NCBI GenBank assembly: GCA_030429345.1
Contig: JAUIFJ010000017.1
Coordinates: 28,828-92,827 of the forward strand
DNA: 64,000 nt
Reading direction: 5' to 3'
From: a bacterium
Lineage (GTDB): Bacteria; CAIWAD01
Shown here: positions 1 through 9,000 of the stretch, in pieces
Layout: each line of letters opens with the position of its first letter
Numbering within the stretch: the stretch's first letter is position 1
The notes under the pieces: model-generated
Databases searched by the model: none
The model's input: the letters and a program-made list of their open reading frames with translations, nothing else
What the model was told of the DNA's origin: nothing
Program-made: the position numbers and the translations under genes

Positions 1-1553
1 TCCACTTCCTGCAGGTACCACAGCGGGAAGGTGTCGTTGTCCCCGTTGGTGAAGAGGATCGCGTTCTCCTCCAGCATCTCGAGGGCATTGTGGGCATAGT
101 CCCAGGCCACGTAGTTGCCGCTGCGGTCGTGTTCGTGATACCCGCTGAGCGTCATCCAGCCCGGCACCAGCAGCAGGAGCGCCGCCAGCAGGCCCAGGCC
201 CGCCGGTCGGCCCAGGCTGTCGCGCACGCGGCGCAGCAGCCAGGTCGCCCCGTAGCCGACCCAGAGCGCGGCGGCGAAGAAGCTGCCCACGTAGCTGTAG
301 TCGCGCTCGCGGGGCTGCGGGTCGGGCTGGTTGAGATACAACACGATGGCATAGCCCGTCAGGAAGAAGAGCGCGAAGATGCAGAGGCCCCGCCGCCAGT
401 CCTCGCGGAACTGGCTCCAGGCGCCGAGCGCGGCCAGCAGGAAGGGCAGCCCCAGCGACTTGGTAAAGGCGACGCCTGTGTCCGCTGCGCGACCGAGCAG
501 GTTCCAGCCCAGGTAGCGGTTGTACATGTGCTGCACCTGGTATTCCCAGAAAGGCGCCTTGCGGTTGAAGTACTGTTCGACAAAGCCCGCGCTCAAGCCG
601 TACTGTTCCCGGCTCAGGTAGCGGATCAGCGCGCCCAGGGTTTCGGGATCGTTCTCGTCCAGGGGCGGATTGAGCCCGCTGCGGATCAGGATCAGCAGGT
701 AGGACAGGTAGCCCAGCAGCACCAGGAAGGTCGCCGCGCTGCCCAGGCTGAGCCAGCGCAGGCCGGAACGCAGGCCGTATACATAGGCCCCGGCCAGCCC
801 CAGGAAGAGCGCCGGCACGACCCAGCCACCCATGGCATTGACGAGCCGGGGAAAGTAGAGCACCACGCCCGGGTAGACGGGCAGCACGCTGAGCATGCAG
901 AGCCCCAGGAAGAGCAGCCGCCGCGGCAGGGGGTCGTCGGGGCGCAGGTGGAAATAGATCACCATGAAGACCATCGGCAGGGCGAGCACGTTGAGCAGGT
1001 GCACGCCGATGGCCAGGCCGATCAGGTAGAAGATCAACAGCAGGATGCGCGTGCCGTCGCCCTGGCCCTCCTCGACCCGCTTGTGCCACACGAAGGCCAG
1101 CCAGACCACCAGCGCCGTGAAGAGCATGCTGATGGCGTATACTTCGGCCTCGACGGCGTTGAACCAGAAGCTGTCCATGGCCATGCAGCACAGCGCGCCG
1201 ATGGCCGCCCCGCCGATCTCGGCCACTCCCATCTCGCTGCGCTTCATGCGGTAGGCCAGCAGGTGGATCACGATCAGGTAGGCCAGCATCACGCAGAGCG
1301 CGCTGGAGAGCACGCTGATGAAGTTGACCCGCGCCCCGATGTCGGCGAAAAAGGGCACCATGGTGAAGGCGCGGCCGAGCAGCAGGTAGAAGGGCGCGCC
1401 CGGCGGATGGGGCACGGACAAGGTCTTCGAGCTGGCGATAAACTCGCCACAGTCCCAGAAACTGGTGGTCGGCGCCATGGTCAGCGTGTAGAGGGTCAGG
1501 GCCATCAGGAAGATCAGGCCCGCGGCCAGGCGGTGTCGCCGTTCAAAGTCCAT
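1..1553 (-). CDS. DUF2723 multi-pass membrane protein (3' end outside window)
   Basis: The reverse strand is open from an ATG at 1553 to the window edge, about 517 codons, so the C-terminus is missing. The N-terminus has a hydrophobic helix (about residues 9-26) followed by FWDCGEF (residues 32-38), the signature of DUF2723/TMEM260-like proteins, which are related to GT-C protein O-mannosyltransferases. Many further hydrophobic segments follow, and NGDNDTFPLWYLQ near the edge is another family motif. By homology it may transfer sugar from a lipid carrier in the inner membrane, but the substrate is unknown. It is transcribed away from the small gene at 1677. The family assignment is firm; the function is inferred. 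Confidence 0.85.
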   Translation of the reverse strand, partial: MDFERRHRLAAGLIFLMALTLYTLTMAPTTSFWDCGEFIASSKTLSVPHPPGAPFYLLLGRAFTMVPFFADIGARVNFISVLSSALCVMLAYLIVIHLLAYRMKRSEMGVAEIGGAAIGALCCMAMDSFWFNAVEAEVYAISMLFTALVVWLAFVWHKRVEEGQGDGTRILLLIFYLIGLAIGVHLLNVLALPMVFMVIYFHLRPDDPLPRRLLFLGLCMLSVLPVYPGVVLYFPRLVNAMGGWVVPALFLGLAGAYVYGLRSGLRWLSLGSAATFLVLLGYLSYLLILIRSGLNPPLDENDPETLGALIRYLSREQYGLSAGFVEQYFNRKAPFWEYQVQHMYNRYLGWNLLGRAADTGVAFTKSLGLPFLLAALGAWSQFREDWRRGLCIFALFFLTGYAIVLYLNQPDPQPRERDYSYVGSFFAAALWVGYGATWLLRRVRDSLGRPAGLGLLAALLLLVPGWMTLSGYHEHDRSGNYVAWDYAHNALEMLEENAILFTNGDNDTFPLWYLQEV

Positions 1554-1627
1554 CGAAGTGTCCACCGTTTCCGTGTTTCGAATGCATGGCAGGATCCCGC
1601 CGGAAAAATGCACCTTGCTTCCGGCGC

Positions 1628-1654
1628 GGAACCCGGATCGCTGTTCCGGGTTCC
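1628..1654. other. Perfect 9-bp hairpin in the divergent intergenic region
   Basis: GGAACCCGG (1628-1636) pairs with CCGGGTTCC (1646-1654) around a 9-nt loop. It lies between the divergent genes starting at 1553 and 1677 and would be in the 5' leader of the second. No T-run follows, so an attenuator or protein-binding site is as likely as a terminator. Confidence 0.35.
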
Positions 1655-1676
1655 TCAAGGTATGAAGGAAGACGCG

Positions 1677-1928
1677 ATGCCCCGCACATACGCCCGCATG
1701 GTTCCGATTGCGGACCTGGAAAACCCTCTCGAGGCGGATCTGCTAAGCGCCCTGCTGGAGGAACTCTGCGTGGCCCACCGCATTCGCAGTTTCGCCGACA
1801 GCGCCTACGGCCACATCCCGATCTTCGAAGGCCGCGGCGCCTGGGGCCGGGTCTACGCCGAAGAGTCCCGCAGGGACATCATCCACCGAACCCTGGAAAG
1901 CATCCGAAGAAAACACGAGGAAAGGTAA
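1677..1928 (+). CDS. Small DUF2007-like hypothetical protein
   Basis: An 83-residue soluble protein. The pattern of a conserved NPLEADLL helix, then FADSAYG, then a GAWGRVYAEE strand and a final basic helix resembles small DUF2007-type proteins (putative signal-transducing proteins), although I cannot confirm the match. ATG 1677 is preferred over the in-frame ATG at 1662 because AGGAAG lies 6-8 bases before it. Codon use is typical of the genome. The gene stands alone: upstream is a divergent membrane protein and downstream the convergent ybgF. No catalytic motif is visible. Confidence 0.6.
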   Translation: MPRTYARMVPIADLENPLEADLLSALLEELCVAHRIRSFADSAYGHIPIFEGRGAWGRVYAEESRRDIIHRTLESIRRKHEER

Positions 1929-2023
1929 AGGAACGATTCCACCCGCAACCATCCCTATCACGCAACCGCCTCACTGCACCAAAAACCCATCGCACTTCCA
2001 CACACTCACTTCATCCTTCATCC

Positions 2024-2842
2024 CTACTCCCCATCCGTGTTTCTCTCCAGCCCCTTCTTCTTCACTTCCTCACCGGGCTTGACGCTGCCTTCGGCCAGGC
2101 GCTGGCGGGCGATTTCCGCTTCCGGGCTCTGCGGCCAGTTGCGCATCACGGCCAGGAAGAGCTCCTGCGCCTGCTGCTCTTCGCCGCGGGCGGCCAGCAG
2201 CATGGCCTTGCGGCTCATCGCCGCCGGTTCCTTGGCGCTGCCGGGGTAGCGCGTCAGGAAGTCCTCCAGCACGCGCAGGGCCGAGTCGGGCTGCTGCTCG
2301 CTGAGGAAGGTTTCGGCCAGCCAGTAGCGCACATCTTCTTCGTGCTCGGCGCCCGGAAAGCGCGCCAGGTATTCGCGGAAGGAAAGCCGCGCCAGTTCGG
2401 GAAAGCCGCGGTAGAGGTCCAGGGTGCCCTGGTTGTAGAGCCAGTCGGGATCGGCTCCGGCCAGGCTGTCGCGTTCCTGCCGCAGGCCGCTCTGGGCCAG
2501 CAGGACATTCAGCTCCTCGATCTTCGTCGCCAGCCTGCGGTTGAAGTCCTGGCCCTCGACCAGGGTGCGCTGCATGGTGACGATCAGCTCGCGCAGCTCC
2601 TCGCCGGTCGAGATCTGGTCGGCCTTCATGGTGCGCTGAATCGTCTCGCCCTCGCGGATCCGCTCCTTCAGGTATTCGACCCGGTCCAGCAGCAGGCTGT
2701 CCTGGGCGGCCTGTCGCTGCTCGATGCGTTCCAGGCCGGCGCGCATCTCCCGGCTGTCCTGCAGCAGGCCCTCGATCTCGTGGCGCGAGGCGCAGGCCGA
2801 CAGCAGAAGCAGCAGCAGCACTCCGATGCGGGTTCGTATCAC
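2024..2842 (-). CDS. ybgF: Tol-Pal system lipoprotein YbgF/CpoB-like (TPR)
   Basis: A 272-residue predicted lipoprotein. The signal peptide ends in the lipobox LSAC with Cys17. Residues 25-115 are charged and heptad-like, consistent with the trimerising coiled coil of YbgF/CpoB. Residues 130-250 hold tetratricopeptide repeats, seen as paired helices spaced by PDSALRVLEDFLTRYPGS-type motifs. In E. coli CpoB coordinates Tol-Pal outer-membrane constriction with peptidoglycan synthesis. Here it is the last gene of the Tol run, and its ATG overlaps the stop of the cation exporter by 4 bases (ATGA). Being lipid-anchored rather than periplasmic is a variation on the E. coli protein. Confidence 0.85.
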   Translation of the reverse strand: MIRTRIGVLLLLLLSACASRHEIEGLLQDSREMRAGLERIEQRQAAQDSLLLDRVEYLKERIREGETIQRTMKADQISTGEELRELIVTMQRTLVEGQDFNRRLATKIEELNVLLAQSGLRQERDSLAGADPDWLYNQGTLDLYRGFPELARLSFREYLARFPGAEHEEDVRYWLAETFLSEQQPDSALRVLEDFLTRYPGSAKEPAAMSRKAMLLAARGEEQQAQELFLAVMRNWPQSPEAEIARQRLAEGSVKPGEEVKKKGLERNTDGE

Positions 2843-3759
2843 GGCATTCTTCCTTCCCCATTGCGCGCCCGGCGCAGGCGCTCCTCGTCCAGCGGCTCCA
2901 CGTGCACCAGGGCATCCAGCACCGGCAGCTCGCTCTGCAGCAGCCGGTCCTTGACCCGGTGGGCCAGGTCGTGTCCCCGCGCGACGGAAATGGTCCCGTC
3001 GACGACAATATGAATGTCCACCAGCAGGTGCATGCCGCTCTTGCGCACGCGCACCTTGTCCAGGGCCTCGACTCCTTCCACCTGGCCGGCGATCTCCCGC
3101 AGCTGCTGCAGGTTGTGCTGCGGAATGCGCTCGTCCATGATTTCCGACAAGGCGGCGCGCAGCATGCGCTGGGCGTTGAAGACGATCACGGCGCAGGCGA
3201 AAAAGGCCGCCCAGGCATCCGCCGTCGCCCAGCCCGGCCCTCCCAGCCGCGCCAGCAGGATGCCGCCGAAGGCCACGCCGCTGGTCAGGGCGTCGCTGCG
3301 GTGGTGCCAGGCCTCCGAGACCAGCGCCGTCGATTCCAGCTCCCGGGCGATCTGCATGGCGCGGCGGTAGAGCGCCTCCTTGAGCAGGATGATCACCGCC
3401 AGCACGACCAGGGTGAAGGCCGCCGGCGGCTCACCGGGGTCCAGCAGTTCGCGCAGACTGTTCCAGGCCACGCCCGCGGCGGCCAGCAAGAGGCCCAGGC
3501 CGCCGACCAGCCCGGCCAGGGAATCGGCCTTGCCATGTCCCCAGGGGTGGTTCTCGTCCGGCGGCCGCGCCCCGATCCACAGCCCGGTGGCCGTCACCAG
3601 GGAACCGAAGACATCCGCCGTCGACTCGACCCCGTCCGCCAGCAGGGCCGCGCTGTGTCCGACCAGGCCGGCCGTGATCTTCCCCGCCGCCAGCAGGATG
3701 TTGCCCACCAGCCCCAGCAGGGTGATGCGCAGGCCCTGCTCGATGCGCTCGTGGCTCAC
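2839..3759 (-). CDS. Cation diffusion facilitator (CDF) family metal exporter
   Basis: A 306-residue protein of normal CDF length. About six transmembrane helices are followed by a cytoplasmic C-terminal domain. Metal-site features are the ALLADGVESTADV segment in helix 2 and the HHRSDALTSG segment in helix 5, matching the HxxxD/DxxxD pattern of proton-coupled Zn2+/Fe2+/Mn2+ exporters such as FieF. The GTG start overlaps the tolB stop (GTGA, 3756-3759), and its own stop overlaps the ybgF start, so translation is probably coupled to both. A metal exporter between tolB and ybgF is not the usual arrangement. The metal cannot be told from sequence. Confidence 0.88.
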   Translation of the reverse strand: MSHERIEQGLRITLLGLVGNILLAAGKITAGLVGHSAALLADGVESTADVFGSLVTATGLWIGARPPDENHPWGHGKADSLAGLVGGLGLLLAAAGVAWNSLRELLDPGEPPAAFTLVVLAVIILLKEALYRRAMQIARELESTALVSEAWHHRSDALTSGVAFGGILLARLGGPGWATADAWAAFFACAVIVFNAQRMLRAALSEIMDERIPQHNLQQLREIAGQVEGVEALDKVRVRKSGMHLLVDIHIVVDGTISVARGHDLAHRVKDRLLQSELPVLDALVHVEPLDEERLRRARNGEGRMP

Positions 3760-5036
3760 GGCAGCTCCGCCACCCACTGCGGCGAGTGGCCTTCCCCGGC
3801 CAGCAGCTGGCGTTCGCCGCCGCCGTCGATGAAGATGATCCACAGCCGGCCCTCGCGGCTGTATACGAGCTGGCTGCCGTCCGGCGACCAGCAGGGATCG
3901 AAATGGTTGCCCGGCGCGCTGGTCAGGCGGCGCGCGTCGCTGCCGTCGGGCCGCATGATGCAGAGCTGGTAGCCCTTGCGCTCCCGTGTGACAAAAGCGA
4001 TCCATTCCCCGTCGGGCGACCAGCTGGGGCAGTCGTTGGAATAGCCGAACCAGCTGATGCGCCTGTGCTCCAGTCCGTCGACCGTGCAGCGGTAGATCTG
4101 CAGGCCGCCGGCGCGGTCGCTGCAGTAGACCAGGTGCCGCGAATCCGGCGACCAGGAAGGCGAGGTGTCGATGCCGCGGTCGAAGGTCAACCGGCGCTCG
4201 CGGCGCTCGAAGGCCTTGTCTCCCGCGGGCACCAGGTAGAGGTCTGTGTTGCCCTGGCGGGTGCTGGCGCAGGCGATCCACTGCCCGTCCGGCGACCAGG
4301 CCGCCGCGGCGTCCGATTCCGGATGCTCGACCAGGGGCACGGCGCGCCCGCCGGAATGCAGGGGCAGCAGGAAGAGGTCGGCCCCGCTCTGCTCGCGGAC
4401 GGCGCCGTATACGAGCTCCCCGCCGTCGGGCGACAGGCTGGGCGAGACCTTGGTGCTCGGAGTGCTTGTAAGACGACGCAGGGGATCGCCGAAGAGGGAG
4501 GTGGCGAAAAGGTTCCGTCCCTCGCTTTCGCTGCGCACGAAGACAATGCGGCTGAAGACCAGCGAGGGCCTGCCGGTGAGCAGCTGCAGCACCTCGTGAC
4601 ACAGGCTGTCGGCCGTCGCCTCCGGCCGGGCGCCCAGGGTCTTCTCGAAGCGGGCGTAGTGCAGGCTGTCCCCCAGGTCGCGCAGGCCGATCCAGGCCCG
4701 GCGGCCCGTGCTGTCGGCGCGCAGGCCGCCCTCGAGCACCGTGATCGCTCCCCACTGGCCCTCGGGAGCCGGCGAGGCCGGGGTGGCCGTGGTGTCGACG
4801 GCCACCGAATCGAGGATCGTCAGGGCGGCGCTGTAGACCAGGCCGCGCCGCAGGCGCTCGCGCAGCCGGTTCTCCTCGCCCTGCGCCGCAGGCCAGGCGA
4901 AATGGAGTGCCGGACGGAAGTAGGGGCTGGCGCTGATCTCGATCACCACTTCCGGGATTTCCGGACGGCCGCGCTGGGCGAAGGCCGCGTGGCAGAGCAT
5001 CAGCAGACAGAGCATGGAAGAGAACAGTCGCGCCAT
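3756..5036 (-). CDS. tolB: Tol-Pal periplasmic protein TolB
   Basis: A 426-residue protein with a signal peptide (residues 1-20, cut after HAAFA). An N-terminal alpha/beta domain is followed by a beta-propeller from about residue 160, in which five copies of SPDG or SPDS mark the WD40-like blades. TolB binds Pal and TolA in the periplasm and helps the outer membrane follow the division septum. The order tolQ-tolR-tolA/tonB-tolB matches the family. The weak N-terminal similarity is typical of TolB outside Proteobacteria; the propeller and the context make the call secure. Confidence 0.92.
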   Translation of the reverse strand: MARLFSSMLCLLMLCHAAFAQRGRPEIPEVVIEISASPYFRPALHFAWPAAQGEENRLRERLRRGLVYSAALTILDSVAVDTTATPASPAPEGQWGAITVLEGGLRADSTGRRAWIGLRDLGDSLHYARFEKTLGARPEATADSLCHEVLQLLTGRPSLVFSRIVFVRSESEGRNLFATSLFGDPLRRLTSTPSTKVSPSLSPDGGELVYGAVREQSGADLFLLPLHSGGRAVPLVEHPESDAAAAWSPDGQWIACASTRQGNTDLYLVPAGDKAFERRERRLTFDRGIDTSPSWSPDSRHLVYCSDRAGGLQIYRCTVDGLEHRRISWFGYSNDCPSWSPDGEWIAFVTRERKGYQLCIMRPDGSDARRLTSAPGNHFDPCWSPDGSQLVYSREGRLWIIFIDGGGERQLLAGEGHSPQWVAELP

Positions 5037-5046
5037 GGGCTCGCTT

Positions 5047-5826
5047 TCAATCGGAGAACTTGAAGGAGACGGCCAGCTGCTGCAGGCCCGATGCCGGAGG
5101 CAGGGGCGGCAGGCGGCTGGCCTTCAGGGCCACCAGGGCCGCGTGATCCAGGATCGGATCCCCGCTGGCCTGTGTCAGTTCGGGCTCGCTCATGCGGCCG
5201 TCGCTTTCGACCTGGAAGCGGTAGACGCAGAAGCGTCCGCTGCCGCGGGCCGGATAACGATAGTTGCGCAGCACACTGCCCTTGACCCGGCTGAGCCAGT
5301 TGCCGATGCCGGTAGCCGAGCCCGCGTCGCTGACCACATCGTGCCCCGGACCGAAAGGGCCCGGACGGGGGCTCTCGTCCACGGGAAGCGTCGCCTCCCC
5401 CTCCGATTCCTGCACCTCCGACGACGGGGCGGGAGCTGCAGGGGCCGGCTCTTCGACGAGCTCCTCGACAGGACGCGGCTCCCGGGCCTGCGGAGTCCGC
5501 GCCAGGGGCGGGACGCTGTCCGCCTGCCGTTTCCGCAAGGGCAGGGCATCCCGCAGCGGGCTGGGCAGGTCCGGGGATTCCTCCGCTTCCACCGGTCGTG
5601 TCTCACGCATTTCCGGCGGCGGCGCCAGCTCCCTCTTGAGCGGCGGGCGAATGAAGCCCGGCAGGTTGTCGCCCCCGCCCACCAGCCGGACCATGCGCAG
5701 CTGCAGTTCCGGCAGCACGGGGACCGAGGGCGACAGCGGCGCGTTCCACAGGAAGGCCAGCAGCAGCAGGTGCAGCAGCAGGCTGCCCGCCAGGGCCAGG
5801 CTCCGCGCGCCGGCCTGGCTTTTCAC
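5047..5826 (-). CDS. TonB/TolA-type energy transducer
   Basis: A 259-residue protein with one N-terminal transmembrane helix (about residues 9-26), then a proline/glutamate-rich spacer (PAPAAPAPSSE and similar), then a C-terminal TonB-like domain from about residue 170. That domain includes VKGSVLRNYRYPARGSG and a final SEPELTQASGDPILDHAA segment. It would link TolQ/TolR proton flow to the periplasmic partners. The spacer is short for TolA, and the C-terminus looks more like the TonB family, so the protein could be called either; the tolR-tolB setting favours a TolA role. Its ATG overlaps the tolR stop by 4 bases (ATGA). Confidence 0.85.
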   Translation of the reverse strand: MKSQAGARSLALAGSLLLHLLLLAFLWNAPLSPSVPVLPELQLRMVRLVGGGDNLPGFIRPPLKRELAPPPEMRETRPVEAEESPDLPSPLRDALPLRKRQADSVPPLARTPQAREPRPVEELVEEPAPAAPAPSSEVQESEGEATLPVDESPRPGPFGPGHDVVSDAGSATGIGNWLSRVKGSVLRNYRYPARGSGRFCVYRFQVESDGRMSEPELTQASGDPILDHAALVALKASRLPPLPPASGLQQLAVSFKFSD

Positions 5827-6254
5827 CGCTCCTCCCGGCGCTCCCGGGCAGGATCCGCCTGCCGTGTCACCATGCCCACGTCGACGATTCCCGCTGCGCG
5901 CACCTCGTCGAGCACGCGGATCACGCGGCCATAGGGGCTCTGCTCGTCGGCTTCGATGTATACGGGCGCCTTCTCCCCGGCCAGCCCCTGGCGCCAGTCC
6001 TGCAGGTAGCGCGGCAGATGCTCGATCTCCAGGTCGCGGCCTTCCACGCTCAGCCGGCCGTCGCGGGCCAGGCGGATGCTGAGGCCATCCGTGGGCGCGC
6101 TGACGGCGCTCTGCGCGGAGGGCAGGCCGACCTCGATGGCCTGGCGCAGCACCGGAGCGGTGATCATGAAGATCACCAGGAGCACGAGGAAGACGTCGAC
6201 CAGCGGTGTCACGTTGATCTCCGACAGGGGGCCGCGTCCCTCCGGGAGTTTCAT
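5823..6254 (-). CDS. tolR: Biopolymer transport protein TolR/ExbD
   Basis: A 143-residue protein of standard ExbD/TolR size. A short cytoplasmic N-terminus with [16 protein letters not shown] carries the conserved membrane aspartate of the family, which takes part in proton movement. One transmembrane helix (about residues 17-36) is followed by a periplasmic domain ending in [16 protein letters not shown], typical of the family. It forms the proton-driven motor with TolQ. The ATG overlaps the tolQ stop by 4 bases, so the two are probably translationally coupled. Confidence 0.94.
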   Translation of the reverse strand: MKLPEGRGPLSEINVTPLVDVFLVLLVIFMITAPVLRQAIEVGLPSAQSAVSAPTDGLSIRLARDGRLSVEGRDLEIEHLPRYLQDWRQGLAGEKAPVYIEADEQSPYGRVIRVLDEVRAAGIVDVGMVTRQADPARERREER

Positions 6255-6892
6255 GCCTTGCCGCCTTCCGCCAGCAGCAGCGCCTGGCCGGCCATGTCCT
6301 CCAGGCGGCGGCGATTGTTCCGCGCCGCGCTCTGGAAGGCGTTGTAGGCCATGGTCGCGGGAATGGCGGTCGCCAGGCCGGCCACCGTGGCGATCAGCGC
6401 TTCCGCAATGCCCGGCCCGACCACTTCCAGCATGGCCGCGCCCTGGTGGCTGCCGATGCGCAGGAAGGCGACCATCACGCCCCAGACCGTGCCCAGCAGG
6501 CCGATGAAGGGGCTGGCCGAACTGACGGTGGCCAGGAAGGTCAGGCCACGCTCCGCCGCTTCGGCCTCGGCCTGGGCGTGTGACAGGAATTGCCTTTCCC
6601 AGGCGGCGGGCGCGTGGGTGCCCCCTCCCGGGGCCTCCAGCCGGCGATGCGCCTCTTCGAGCATGCGCGCCGCCGGGGCCGCCGGATGGTGCGGGGCCAG
6701 CTCGAGCAGGTCGTGCAGGGTGGCGCAGTCCAGGGCCAGCGAGGCGAAGGAGCGCCCGGCCCCCGCCATGCGGCGGAAGGCGATCGCGCGCTCGAGGATC
6801 AGGCCCCAGGAAACCACCGACAGCAGGACCAGCAGGGCCAGGATCCCCTGTGAAAAGGGGGATGCATCACGAACGAAGTGCCAGAACTCCAT
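6251..6892 (-). CDS. tolQ: MotA/TolQ/ExbB proton channel protein TolQ
   Basis: A 213-residue inner-membrane protein with three hydrophobic segments (about residues 15-35, 105-130 and 150-175). The segment [14 protein letters not shown] and the following [13 protein letters not shown] are the conserved TolQ/ExbB channel helices. It forms the stator of the Tol motor with TolR. It starts 3 bases after the pal stop, in a tight operon. ExbB is the alternative name for the fold, but the neighbouring tolB, pal and ybgF support TolQ. Confidence 0.94.
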   Translation of the reverse strand: MEFWHFVRDASPFSQGILALLVLLSVVSWGLILERAIAFRRMAGAGRSFASLALDCATLHDLLELAPHHPAAPAARMLEEAHRRLEAPGGGTHAPAAWERQFLSHAQAEAEAAERGLTFLATVSSASPFIGLLGTVWGVMVAFLRIGSHQGAAMLEVVGPGIAEALIATVAGLATAIPATMAYNAFQSAARNNRRRLEDMAGQALLLAEGGKA

Positions 6893-6895
6893 GCC

Positions 6896-7501
6896 CTAGT
6901 CCAGGTCTTCGGGGCGGAACTCGCAGCGGCGGTTCTTGGCCCAGATGCGCTCGCCCTGCCCCAGGGCCACCGGCCGGGTCTTGCCGTAGCTGATCGTGCG
7001 CAGCCGCTCCTCGCCGACGCCCAGCCGCACCAGGTAGTCGCGCACCGTGTCCGCCCGCCGATCGCCGAGGGCGAAGTTGTAGCTGTCGCTGCCGTTCTGG
7101 TCGCAGTGTCCCTCGATGACCAGCTTCACTGCCGGGTGCTCGCGCAGCAGCAGGGCGTGCTCTTCCAGGGTGTTGCGCGCGTCCGGCCGCAGGTGATGCT
7201 GGTCGAAGTCGAAGTAGACCTCGTCCAGGGTCTGCAGGGTCTGCAACAGGGCCTGGCGGGCTTCCTCTTCGGCCAAGCGGGCCTGCTCCGCGGCGCGCTC
7301 TTCCTGGCGGCGCAGCTGCTCCTCGACCCGGGCCAGGCTGTCGGCCAGCGCGATGCTGTCCGCGGCCGCCTGTTCGGGACTGATCGTGTTCCGCGTCTCG
7401 TCGTCCAGCAGGCTCTGCTCGGCGGCCTTCTTGCCGCAGGCGCCCAGGGCCAGCCCGAGCAGGATCGTATACAAAACGGCTCTCAGGGTTCCGTGATTCA
7501 T
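6896..7501 (-). CDS. pal: Peptidoglycan-associated lipoprotein Pal (OmpA domain)
   Basis: A 201-residue lipoprotein with lipobox LGAC (Cys22). A charged helical linker at about residues 45-90 (repeated EEQ/AEEEA) precedes a C-terminal OmpA-like peptidoglycan-binding domain. The binding motif GHCDQNGSDSYNFALGDRRA has the Asp and Arg that contact diaminopimelate. ATG 7501 is chosen because it opens the signal peptide and has AGGAG upstream; the reading frame stays open further upstream but is shadow coding. Pal comes before tolQ here, whereas in E. coli it follows tolB. The stretched coiled linker is longer than usual. Confidence 0.93.
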   Translation of the reverse strand: MNHGTLRAVLYTILLGLALGACGKKAAEQSLLDDETRNTISPEQAAADSIALADSLARVEEQLRRQEERAAEQARLAEEEARQALLQTLQTLDEVYFDFDQHHLRPDARNTLEEHALLLREHPAVKLVIEGHCDQNGSDSYNFALGDRRADTVRDYLVRLGVGEERLRTISYGKTRPVALGQGERIWAKNRRCEFRPEDLD

Positions 7502-7548
7502 CCCTGTCTGTTCTCCTGGATTGGTGAGTGCCACGGGCAGGCCGTGGA

Positions 7549-8997
7549 TCAATTGCTTTTTTCGCCTTCCCGCATGGCGCCGAAGAGCTCGCGGGCCCTG
7601 TCCGACTGCCAGTCGAAGATCTTGCCCGGGTTGAGGATGCCCTGCGGATCCCAGGCCTGCTTGATGCGCTTCTGCAGGTCGAGCAGCGTCGGCGGGAGTT
7701 CCAGCCCGATCCAGGGCTGCTTGGCGACGCCGACGCCGTGCTCTCCGCTGATCGTGCCGCCCAGCTCCACCGCCAGGGCCAGCAGGCGGTCGACACAGGC
7801 CCGCATGCGCTGAAGCGTCGGCGAGTCGTCGACCGTGGCCAGCACGTTGACGTGGATGTTGCCGTCGCCCAGGTGCCCGTAGCCCAGCACCAGCAGATCG
7901 TGCTCCCTGCCGATGGTCCGCGCGCCCCGCATGTACTCGCCGATGCGGTCCAGCGGCACAGCAATGTCCTCGCTGATCTTGCGCGCGAAGGCGCGCCGTG
8001 TGACACGGCTCAGCGAGCGCCGCACCTCCCAGAGCTTCTCGCGCCTTGGCCCGCCCTCGGCGACGAGCACATCCAGCGCCCCGCCTTCCAGGCAGGCCTC
8101 GCCGATGGCCAGGCTGTCCTGCTCCACCGCGGCCTCGCGGCCGTCGCACTCGAGCAGCAGCAGGCCGGCGCAGGCCTCCGGCAGCTCGCCGGGCAGCTCC
8201 TGTCTCACGATGCGGATCGCCTCCCCGTCCATGAATTCGATGGCCGAGGGCGTGATGCCGGCCCTCGAGAAGGCGGGCACCATGGCGCAGGCCGCGTCCA
8301 GGTCCGGGAAGAAGGCCAGCAGGGTCCGCGTGGCTTCCGGCTTCGGCAGCAGGCGCAACAGGGCCTGTGTGACGACGGCCAGCGTGCCTTCGCTGCCCAC
8401 CACCAGGTCGCGCAGGCTGTAGCCCACGACCCCCTTGCGCGTCGCCGGTCCCAGCGTGGCCTCGCTGCCGTCGGCCAGCACCACGCGCAGCTGCATCACC
8501 CAGTCCCGTGTCACGCCGTACTTCACGCAGCGCGGCCCGCCCGCGTTGTGGGCGATGTTGCCCCCCAGCGAACTGCTTTCCCAGCTGGAAGGATCCGGCG
8601 GGTAGAACAGTCCCCGGCGGGCGGCGGCCTCCTGCAGGGCGGCGTTGATCACGCCCGGTTCGACCCGGGCCGTCTGGTTGACCGGGTCGATCTCCAGGAT
8701 GCGGTCCAGCCGCGCCAGGCTGAGCAGCACTCCGCCATGCACCGGCAGGGCTCCTCCGCTGAGGCCGGTTCCCGCTCCGCGGGCCGTGACCGGAATACGG
8801 TGCCGCGCGGCCCAGCGCAGCAGCGGCGGCACCTGCCGCGCCTCTCGCGCCTCCACCACCAGCTCCGGCAGGACCGGCAGCTTCAGTTCATCGGCGGCGA
8901 AGGCTTCCAGGCGCTGCGGCTCGCGCAGCAGGCACTCGGGGGGAAGCTCCCCCTGCAGCTCGCGCAGGCGATCGTCTGTGACACGGCCGAAGTCCAA
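7549..8997 (-). CDS. glcD: FAD-linked oxidase, glycolate/D-lactate dehydrogenase GlcD family
   Basis: A 482-residue protein with an N-terminal FAD-binding_4 domain. RGAGTGLSGGALP (about residue 73) and GGNIAHNAGG (about residue 147) bind the dinucleotide, and a C-terminal FAD-oxidase domain has GYGHLGDGNIHVN and SGEHGVG. These are hallmarks of GlcD, glycolate dehydrogenase subunit D, and of related D-lactate dehydrogenases. It would pass electrons from a 2-hydroxy acid to the respiratory chain. No GlcE or GlcF partner is adjacent. The start is a TTG just after the upstream gene's stop; no ATG or GTG lies near the conserved N-terminus. The substrate cannot be read from sequence. Confidence 0.88.
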   Translation of the reverse strand: MDFGRVTDDRLRELQGELPPECLLREPQRLEAFAADELKLPVLPELVVEAREARQVPPLLRWAARHRIPVTARGAGTGLSGGALPVHGGVLLSLARLDRILEIDPVNQTARVEPGVINAALQEAAARRGLFYPPDPSSWESSSLGGNIAHNAGGPRCVKYGVTRDWVMQLRVVLADGSEATLGPATRKGVVGYSLRDLVVGSEGTLAVVTQALLRLLPKPEATRTLLAFFPDLDAACAMVPAFSRAGITPSAIEFMDGEAIRIVRQELPGELPEACAGLLLLECDGREAAVEQDSLAIGEACLEGGALDVLVAEGGPRREKLWEVRRSLSRVTRRAFARKISEDIAVPLDRIGEYMRGARTIGREHDLLVLGYGHLGDGNIHVNVLATVDDSPTLQRMRACVDRLLALAVELGGTISGEHGVGVAKQPWIGLELPPTLLDLQKRIKQAWDPQGILNPGKIFDWQSDRARELFGAMREGEKSN

Positions 8998-9000
8998 GAC

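Noticed and set aside
90..1928. A 612-codon plus-strand frame that could be read as one large protein
   Set aside because: It is antisense to the DUF2723 gene with a composition (Gln/His/Ala/Arg-rich) typical of shadow frames; only the last 83 codons look real.
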